This document shows positions 58,976 through 64,000 of a DNA stretch of 64,000 nt, piece after piece. The DNA is taken from contig NZ_JOFH01000005.1 of the NCBI RefSeq assembly GCF_000721235.1, positions 62,001-126,000 on the forward strand, written 5' to 3'. The position numbers were made by a program, and so were the translations under genes. Position 1 is the first letter of the stretch, and each line of letters starts with the position of its first letter. The notes below the pieces were generated by a model. The model was not told where the DNA came from, did not search any database, and saw only the letters and a list, made by a program, of their open reading frames with translations. The DNA comes from Streptomyces olivaceus (GTDB lineage Bacteria; Actinomycetota; Actinomycetes; Streptomycetales; Streptomycetaceae).

Positions 58976-60084
58976 GGCGTCGGTCCAGCCGTTCGGGGTC
59001 GGGAGGCGAGAGCGGCGCGCCCCTCGCGCAGCAGCGCGCGGGCCCTGGGGAAGTCGCGCAGCTGTTCGTCGAGCAGCTCCAGACTCGGCAGCAGCACGCC
59101 GGCCGGTACGCCGCGGGCGGCGAGGATCTCACCGGTCCAGGTGAGGAAGCCGGTGAAGAGATCGGAATCGTCCACGTACAGGGCGGTCGTCAGGAACTCG
59201 ACGATGTGGGCGATGTCCTCGGCGGTGCGCTCGCGCTGGGCCTCGTCGTAGTCGCGCAGGGCGGCCACGCGTGCTTCGAGGCGCTTGCAGGTTTCGCGCA
59301 CCAGGGTCCGCGCGGACTGCCGTACCAGGGTGAACTCCTGGTCGGCCAGGTGGGGCAGGTCGTCGGTCGCCTGGTGCGGCGGTCTGGGCCGGGGCAGCGG
59401 GCCCGCACCGAGCCGGTCGGCCGCGCTCCGGGCGTCCGGCGCCCAGGCGTCGGCGCCCAGCAGCCGGGCGTAGCGGCCGTCGGGTCCGAAGGCGAGGCCG
59501 CCGACCATGACGGGCACGCCGGTGGCCTGTACGGCCGTGATCGCCGCGTGCGAGGCGGGCAGCCGGGTCGACAGCGAGCCGGACAGGCACACCGCGCTCG
59601 CCCCGGTGCGGTGGAGGTGGCTGACCAGGTGAGCGGTGGGCACCTGTGCTCCGAGGTAGCCGACCTGCCACCCGCGCAGACGGAGCGTCTCGGCGAGCAG
59701 CCGGGCCGGCAGGGCGTGCCACTCCCGGTCCACGCAGGCGACCGTCACCCGGCCCAGGGACGCGGCCGGCCGGGCGGGGGACAGGCTGGAGACGACGCGC
59801 TCGTTGATGGCGGTGGCCGCGTGCTCGTCGGCGACGCTCATCCGGTTCGCGGCCCACTCGACGCCCACCTTGTGCTGGACCGCCCCGACCACCTCCAGCA
59901 GGACGGTCTCGGCGTCGAGGCCGGCGGCCAGGGCGTCCGTGACGGTGTCGAGGGCCGCGTGCTCGTCCGCGGCCCGGACCGCGTTCCAGAGCCCGGCCGC
60001 CCAGGTGGCGGCCCGCTCGTCGCCGGGTACGGGTGCGAGGCGGGCGCCCACGCGGTGGTGACCGGGTGCTGGGATTGACGTCAT
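58972..60084 (-). CDS. Cobalamin-binding sensor protein with W-x9-EH motif and RsbR-like C-terminal domain
   Basis: 370 residues. A four-helix segment (about 25-100) contains Trp77, nine residues, then Glu87-His88, the W-x9-EH signature of adenosylcobalamin photoreceptors (CarH/LitR). The Rossmann-type B12 domain (about 112-225) has His123 in DREWHALPARLL as probable lower cobalt ligand and GYLGAQVPTAHLV. The usual MerR DNA-binding domain is absent. Instead the helical C-terminus (about 245-350, EDIAHIVEFLTTALYVDDSD) resembles stressosome RsbR-type sensor domains. Start ATG 60084 overlaps the upstream phosphatase remnant (ATGA). Likely input module for the STAS protein; light or B12 sensing is inferred. 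Confidence 0.82.
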   Translation of the reverse strand: MTSIPAPGHHRVGARLAPVPGDERAATWAAGLWNAVRAADEHAALDTVTDALAAGLDAETVLLEVVGAVQHKVGVEWAANRMSVADEHAATAINERVVSSLSPARPAASLGRVTVACVDREWHALPARLLAETLRLRGWQVGYLGAQVPTAHLVSHLHRTGASAVCLSGSLSTRLPASHAAITAVQATGVPVMVGGLAFGPDGRYARLLGADAWAPDARSAADRLGAGPLPRPRPPHQATDDLPHLADQEFTLVRQSARTLVRETCKRLEARVAALRDYDEAQRERTAEDIAHIVEFLTTALYVDDSDLFTGFLTWTGEILAARGVPAGVLLPSLELLDEQLRDFPRARALLREGRAALASRPRTAGPTP

Positions 60085-60430
60085 GGGCAGTCTCTGCCCG
60101 CCGGCGTCGCCTCCATGGCCCCCAGCGGGGCGGTGATCGCGACGACGGCGATGTCGTCGTGGCGGCCGTCGCCGATCCACTCGGCCACCAGCATCTGCAC
60201 CCGTTCGACGACGACGGCCTCCGTCGGCATCCCGGCGCACTCGGCCGCGGCCCGCCGCAGCCGCTCGCCGCCGAACATGCCGTCACCCAGCGGACCGCCC
60301 CTGGCCTCGACCACGCCGTCGGCGTACAACAGGCACGCCGCGACCCGGTGCGCGATGTGCTGCCGCGAGCCGTCCGGGGGAGACGAGGAGCTCGCCGACC
60401 CGGGCGTCGGGCAGGGGGGGGCCGCGTGCG
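60081..60430 (-). pseudogene. Decayed C-terminal part of a SpoIIE/RsbU-type PP2C phosphatase
   Basis: The frame ending at 60081 encodes a convincing PP2C C-terminus (LLYADGVVEARGG ... GDGRHDDIAVVAITAP). Upstream of about 60350 it loses similarity; homologous-looking sequence (GPPLPDARVGELLVSPG) continues in another frame near a run of eight G at 60415-60422. The catalytic N-terminal half is missing, and the TetR gene ends 30 bp away. Best read as a truncated, frameshifted remnant of the phosphatase that once completed the B12-STAS module. A sequencing error in the G-run could explain the frameshift but not the missing half. Confidence 0.7.
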
Positions 60431-60460
60431 CCGCCGGGGAGGCGGCCCGCGGCCGGGCGC

Positions 60461-61024
60461 TCACATGGCGCGCAGGCCCCGGTCGGCGAAGCGGATCAGC
60501 CACTCGAAGCTCTCGTCGACGTCCGTGCTCCACTGGAATCCGCCCGCCGACTGCAGGGTGGCGAAGCCGTGGCAGAGGCTGCGGAGCAGGCGCAGGGCGT
60601 GGTTCACGTCGGACTCCGCGACCTCGTAGCCGCGCAGGACCGCGGTGAACGCGCCGAGGAGCCGCTGCCCTGCGGCGGCCATCGGGTCGTCGGGTCCGGT
60701 CGGTTCCACACCGATCGTCGCGGCGTACCGGCCGGGATGCTCCAGGACGAAGGCGCGGAAGGCGCGCGCCGCGGCCCCCAGGGCGTCGCGTCCCGCGTAT
60801 CCCTGCACGGCGCTGCCCACGGCGTCGGCGGCCTCGTTCAGCGCCAGAGCGGCGATCCGCCGGTTGAGGTCGTTCTGACCGGCCACGTGCTTGTACAGGG
60901 ACGGCGTGCGTACGCCGACCCGCTCGGCCAGCAGTCCCATCGTCAGGCGGGCGATGCCCACCTCGTCCGCGAGAGCGGCACCGGCCGCGACCACGGCCGC
61001 CGGGTCGAGTCCCGCCCTAGGCAC
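60461..61024 (-). CDS. TetR-family transcription regulator (WHG-domain type)
   Basis: 187 residues from GTG 61024. Helix-turn-helix LTMGLLAERVGVRTPSLYKHV (about 27-47) and a C-terminal WHG-like domain with LRSLCHGFATLQSAGGFQW. Overlaps the alpha/beta hydrolase gene by 8 bp, so the two form an operon with autoregulation through the paired operators at 61881-61915. Confidence 0.92.
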   Translation of the reverse strand: MPRAGLDPAAVVAAGAALADEVGIARLTMGLLAERVGVRTPSLYKHVAGQNDLNRRIAALALNEAADAVGSAVQGYAGRDALGAAARAFRAFVLEHPGRYAATIGVEPTGPDDPMAAAGQRLLGAFTAVLRGYEVAESDVNHALRLLRSLCHGFATLQSAGGFQWSTDVDESFEWLIRFADRGLRAM

Positions 61025-61853
61025 GGGCGGCGTCCGGACGCAGGAAGGCGAGGACGAGCGACGCCACCCGGTCGGGGAACTGGTCGTGCGGGTAGTGGCC
61101 GGCGCCGTCGATCATCTCCAGCCTGCCGAGACCGGACGGCAGTGCGTCGACGACCGCCGCCCCCTCGGCGTGCGGGTCGGCCCAGTCCGGGTCGAGCGTG
61201 CCCATCACCACCAGGACCGGGCAGCGGACGCCGCCGAGGTGCGCACCCGCGTCGGTCGGGGCGGAGCGGCCCATGGCCTGCATGGCCTTCATCCGGCCCG
61301 GCTCGCGCAGGAGGGACTCGATGCGCCTGATCCGCTCGCCGAAGTCGGCCGGCCGCACGCCGGGGTTGGCCACGTCGAGGTAGGAGAGCCAGAGCCGCCG
61401 GCTGCCGAAGAGCCCGGCGCCCAGCAGCCGCAGCATGCCCTGCCGGACCCGCCTCACCCGCAGGTCGCCGAGGCGCACCGACTGCTTGCGGGTGAACGGC
61501 GCCAGCTCGACCACCGACGTGACGAGCGAGGGGTCCAGCGCCGCGGCGATGGTGGCCGCGCCGCCCGAGACCGAGTGGCCGACGAGGACGGCCGGGCCGC
61601 CGAGGCGGCGGATGACGGCGAGCAGGTCGCCGGCGATGTCGGTCCGGGACCAGGCGGGCCAGTCGACGCCGGACTCGCCGCAGCCGCGCAGGTCGACCGA
61701 GGCCACCCGGTACCCCGCGGCCACCAGGTGCGGGACCACGGCCCGGTAGGCGGCGCGGCTGTCGCCCATGCCGTGCGCGAGGACGATCAACGGTCCGGAC
61801 CCCGTCACTTCGTACGCGATCGTGCCGCCGTCGACGGCGAGGTGCTCGGTCAT
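61017..61853 (-). CDS. Alpha/beta hydrolase
   Basis: 278 residues. HGMGDSRAAYRAVVPHLVAA oxyanion region, nucleophile elbow VGHSVSGGAA (Ser), Asp in VMGTLDPDWADP and His in GAGHYPHDQFPD complete the triad. Unknown ester, lactone or C-C bond substrate. It is the first gene of a two-gene operon with a TetR; strong inverted repeats lie in the promoter. Confidence 0.92.
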   Translation of the reverse strand: MTEHLAVDGGTIAYEVTGSGPLIVLAHGMGDSRAAYRAVVPHLVAAGYRVASVDLRGCGESGVDWPAWSRTDIAGDLLAVIRRLGGPAVLVGHSVSGGAATIAAALDPSLVTSVVELAPFTRKQSVRLGDLRVRRVRQGMLRLLGAGLFGSRRLWLSYLDVANPGVRPADFGERIRRIESLLREPGRMKAMQAMGRSAPTDAGAHLGGVRCPVLVVMGTLDPDWADPHAEGAAVVDALPSGLGRLEMIDGAGHYPHDQFPDRVASLVLAFLRPDAARA

Positions 61854-61873
61854 GGTGCCCCCAGGGACGTGAT

Positions 61874-61922
61874 GAGCGTGGCTAATGGTGTTAGCTCAAA
61901 GCTACTGTCATTAGCCACGCTC
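61874..61922. promoter_or_regulatory. Twin TetR operators upstream of the hydrolase-tetR operon
   Basis: GCTAA-TGGTG-TTAGC (61881-61895, perfect) and GCTAC-TGTCA-TTAGC (61901-61915, one mismatch), 20 bp apart. The two are enclosed by perfect 14-bp arms GAGCGTGGCTAATG (61874-61887) and CATTAGCCACGCTC (61909-61922). Confidence 0.75.
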
Positions 61923-62024
61923 GTCAATGGTCCATGTCCGTCAAGGGTCCTCGACTGTCAACGGGGCGATCCGTCAACGGGTCGTATTCGTCAACAGGGC
62001 GTATCCGTCAACGATCCGCGTCCT
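61923..62024. repeat. Degenerate about 17-bp periodic repeat with GTCAA core
   Basis: GTCAA occurs at 61923, 61940, 61957, 61973, 61990 and 62007 (spacings 17, 17, 16, 17, 17), with GTCAT at 61907 in phase. Flanks such as CCGTCAACGGG and TTCGTCAACAGGG are partly conserved. It fills the gap between the TetR operators and the end of the small conserved gene. Confidence 0.65.
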
Positions 62025-62077
62025 CCCGCGTCCGCCCGGGTCCTCCCTCGATCCGTGTCCGTCCTCGATCCGTGTCC

Positions 62078-62359
62078 TCAACGCTCCGCGTTGTCGATGG
62101 CGTGCCTGGGCCGCGGTCCTGAGCGGCGGGGTGCCGGTGGAGTGCGCGGTCCCGCCGCTTCCTCCACGGCCCGTTCCAGCTCCTGGCGCGAGGTGCCGGT
62201 CTCCTCCGCGTACTCGGCGATGCCCCGGGCCAGGGCGGCGGTGGCGTCGGACCAGACCGCCAGGGCGACGGTGGCGTTCTCTCCGGAGTTGCTGCGGTAG
62301 CGGTTGTCCGCGGCGTCGACGGCGCGTCTGAGTTCGATGAGACGTCTCGGGATGTCCAT
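62078..62359 (-). CDS. Small conserved protein of unknown function
   Basis: 93 residues from ATG 62359, chosen because helical conserved-looking sequence begins there (MDIPRRLIELRRAVDAADNR). Predicted helical, with AVWSDATAALARGIAEYAEE and SRQELERAVEEAAG, and a disordered Pro/Arg tail. No clear ribosome binding site; the TAGGCT nearby could be a -10 of a near-leaderless mRNA. Size and composition recall small DNA- or protein-binding proteins common in Streptomyces. Function unknown. Confidence 0.65.
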   Translation of the reverse strand: MDIPRRLIELRRAVDAADNRYRSNSGENATVALAVWSDATAALARGIAEYAEETGTSRQELERAVEEAAGPRTPPAPRRSGPRPRHAIDNAER

Positions 62360-62532
62360 GGATAAAAAGCCTAGGGATGCAAGGCGGCGCGCCACACAGT
62401 CTCGTGGAGCGGTAATGGCCCAGGTGGGGGCACGTGTCCTTGCCCTCACCGGTGCCCGTACCGCCCCGTGTTGATCACCGGATCGCGGGGTAGAACCACC
62501 TGTCGGTCTGTCGCGCCGAGCCGGGTCCGGCG

Positions 62533-63576
62533 TCAGGGGCGCACCGCGCGGCGCGCGCCCAGCGTGGACTCCCGCTCCTCCAGCCAGTGCGGTGCCACGT
62601 GCACCTCGAACGGGAGGGGCGTCCGCGACCTGATCCGGGCCGCCAGGCACTTCACGGCCAGGGAGGCGATCGCGGCCTTGTCGGGGACGACGGTCGTGAG
62701 GGAGGGCGTGCTGTACAGGGCCTCCTGCGAGCCGTCGATGCCGGCCACGGCGACGTCGCCCGGGACGGCGAGCCCCGCCTCGTGCAGGGCGCGTTGGGCG
62801 CCGACGGCCAGCAGGTCGCTGAAGCAGAACACCGCGTCGGGCCGTTCGCCGGCGGGCAGGGAGGCGAGTGCGCGCATCGCGAGCAGTCCGTTGCGGCGGT
62901 CGAACTCCTCCACCCGGGGCGCGAGTCCGGGGTCGAAGGGCAGCCCCGCGGCGTGCAGGGCCTGCTGGTGGCCCTCCAGTCGCTGGCGGCTGGTCGCCGA
63001 ACCCTGGTGGTCCACGCCGATCGCCGCGATCCGGGTACGGCCCAGGCCGATGAGGTGCGAGGTGATGTCACGGGCGGCGGCGACGTTGTCGATGAGCACG
63101 TGGTCGGCGACGACCCGGTCGCGGCCGTAGCTGCGCTCGCCGAGCAGGACCAGGGGGAAGTCGTCCGTGACGCCGGCCAGTTCGTCGGGGGTGGCGCGCA
63201 GCGGGGAGAGGATCACCCCGTCGAGGAGCGAGGCCCCCACCCCGCCCGCCAGGCGCAGTTCCTCGGCGGCGTCGCCCAGTGACTCCTCGATCAGGACGGT
63301 GAGGCCGAGCGAGGTGGCCTCCGCGCGTACGTGGTGGGCGAGTTCGGCGAAGTACGGGGTGGCCAGGTCGGGGACCACCAGGGCGACGAGCCCGCTGCGG
63401 CCCGTGCGGAGCCTGCGGGCCGAGGGGTTCGGCCGGTAGCCGAGTTCGTCGACCGCCCGTGCCACCCGGGACCGGGTGGCCTCGGACACCCGCGGGATCC
63501 CGCGTACAACGTTGGACACGGTTTTGATCGATACCCCGGCGCGCTCCGCCACGTCCTTGAGTGTCACCGCGGCCAC
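62533..63576 (-). CDS. LacI-family transcription regulator
   Basis: 347 residues from GTG 63576 (GAGGGGG 7 bases upstream). Helix-turn-helix VTLKDVAERAGVSIKTVSNV (4-23), hinge and a sugar-binding-type sensor domain (about 60-335). Divergent from the Gfo/Idh gene at 63836 and so its likely local repressor. The helix-turn-helix codons contain a second copy of a 12-bp element also present in the intergenic promoter region. Confidence 0.93.
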   Translation of the reverse strand: MAAVTLKDVAERAGVSIKTVSNVVRGIPRVSEATRSRVARAVDELGYRPNPSARRLRTGRSGLVALVVPDLATPYFAELAHHVRAEATSLGLTVLIEESLGDAAEELRLAGGVGASLLDGVILSPLRATPDELAGVTDDFPLVLLGERSYGRDRVVADHVLIDNVAAARDITSHLIGLGRTRIAAIGVDHQGSATSRQRLEGHQQALHAAGLPFDPGLAPRVEEFDRRNGLLAMRALASLPAGERPDAVFCFSDLLAVGAQRALHEAGLAVPGDVAVAGIDGSQEALYSTPSLTTVVPDKAAIASLAVKCLAARIRSRTPLPFEVHVAPHWLEERESTLGARRAVRP

Positions 63577-63675
63577 AAGTCCATCCCCCTCACCCAAGTT
63601 TTCGCAGATTATCCCCTCGCGGGCACACCTTGTCAGCACGCCGAAACGGGTGCGGACTCTTTTCCGGACAGAGGG

Positions 63676-63711
63676 TTGACCTTGCGGACGCACGCCGGTT
63701 ACAACGTTGGA
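63676..63711 (+). promoter_or_regulatory. Promoter/operator region of the Gfo/Idh gene
   Basis: -35 TTGACC (63676-63681) and -10 TACAAC (63700-63705) with 18-bp spacing. TACAACGTTGGA (63700-63711), containing the palindrome CAACGTTG, overlaps the -10 and is a plausible LacI operator. It recurs at 63504-63515 inside the LacI gene. Confidence 0.55.
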
Positions 63712-63835
63712 ACACGATAGCAAGCGGTTGCTGCCGGGTGGCGGACGCCGCGGACGACGGCGCCGGTCGCCCTGCCTCGTCGCTTCCCCACATGGCCCGC
63801 AGTATCCCGCCCGTCCGGCTCACGAGAGGGTCCGC

Positions 63836-64000
63836 ATGTCATCGCACGTTCCAGCCGCACCACTGCGCACAGTGGTGGTCGGCACGGGGTCCATCGCGCG
63901 CTCCAGTCACCTGCCCGCCCTGCAGAAGCTGGCCGCCGACGGAGAGGTGGAGGTGGTGGCCGCGGTCGATGTGGACGCCGCCGCGGTCCGCGCGTTCGCC
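63836..64000 (+). CDS. Gfo/Idh/MocA-family oxidoreductase (5' part; continues past the window)
   Basis: The first 55 residues from ATG 63836 (GAGAGGG upstream) show the NAD(P)-binding Rossmann motif TVVVGTGSIARSSHLPALQK and the second strand VVAAVDVDAAAVRAF, typical of Gfo/Idh/MocA dehydrogenases (inositol or other sugar dehydrogenases). The C-terminal domain lies outside the window. Probably the first gene of a sugar or polyol catabolic operon controlled by the divergent LacI regulator. Confidence 0.88.
   Translation, partial: MSSHVPAAPLRTVVVGTGSIARSSHLPALQKLAADGEVEVVAAVDVDAAAVRAFA

Overview
The window is very GC-rich, with strong third-position GC bias, short intergenic gaps, many ATGA/GTGA gene overlaps and frequent GTG starts. 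SpoIIE-type phosphatase and STAS proteins, many LacI/TetR/GntR/MarR/IclR regulators, a DmdR/IdeR-type iron box and Tat lipoprotein binding proteins all point to a Streptomyces chromosome, probably an accessory-rich arm-proximal region. I see no tRNA, rRNA, insertion sequence, phage gene or CRISPR array. Most genes are catabolic or transport modules, each next to its own regulator. The window cuts a gene at both ends: an ABC ATPase at the left and a Gfo/Idh oxidoreductase at the right.

Layout. 1-4394 (minus): peptide-type ABC importer (binding protein, two permeases, ATPase) behind a small cysteine-containing leader ORF. 4552-6027 (plus): a second cysteine leader ORF (ending Cys-Cys-stop) and a Tat-exported sulfite-oxidase-type molybdoenzyme, divergent from the importer. 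6061-9777: alkyltransferase-like protein, two alpha/beta hydrolases, a CGNR regulator and a siderophore-interacting flavoprotein with an iron box. 9793-18483 (minus): a complete sugar operon (binding protein, two permeases, LacI, GH5-like and GH3 hydrolases) without its own ATPase, as is usual for MsiK-energised importers. 18686-21808: Sir2 deacylase, SpoIIE-type phosphatase and MASE1 membrane protein, ended by a 17-bp perfect hairpin. 21880-22959: orphan rhamnose/AI-2-type binding protein.

23267-29538: a probable catabolic cluster (LigA, LigB, citryl-CoA-lyase-like protein, class III CoA-transferase, IclR, divergent amidohydrolase). 29583-34638: MFS/MarR, NmrA/TetR and a secreted protein. 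34675-40750: a pyroglutamate (5-oxoproline) regulon. pxpABC runs leftward; DUF969-DUF979-pcp-DUF2891 runs rightward. Both promoters carry the same 15-bp palindrome GATCGTTGAACGATC between -35 and -10. 40876-43718: a MalX/MalY-like pair (PTS EIICB and PLP C-S lyase).

43882-52496 (minus): a long operon-like array with two paralogous MaoC/FAS1-like proteins, an MHS transporter, a ThDP enzyme, a formyl-CoA-transferase-like protein, a GntR and an FGGY kinase. It probably takes up and degrades an organic acid. 52939-55196: TetR, peroxiredoxin and SDR. 55620-58615: GDSL-type secreted hydrolase, TetR and aldo/keto reductase. 58622-60460: a signalling operon with STAS, a cobalamin-binding protein carrying the W-x9-EH signature of B12 photoreceptors, and the decayed C-terminus of a PP2C phosphatase. 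60461-64000: alpha/beta hydrolase with TetR, a small conserved protein, a LacI regulator and the start of a divergent Gfo/Idh/MocA oxidoreductase.

The observations most worth following are the paired leaderless cysteine leader peptides (4302-4620), the twin-operator pyroglutamate regulon with unassigned DUF genes (36245-40750), the LigAB/citryl-CoA-lyase cluster (23267-29538), the MaoC-pair/ThDP operon (43882-52496) and the B12-STAS-PP2C module (58622-60460). Functions are assigned by reading motifs; no database search was run.
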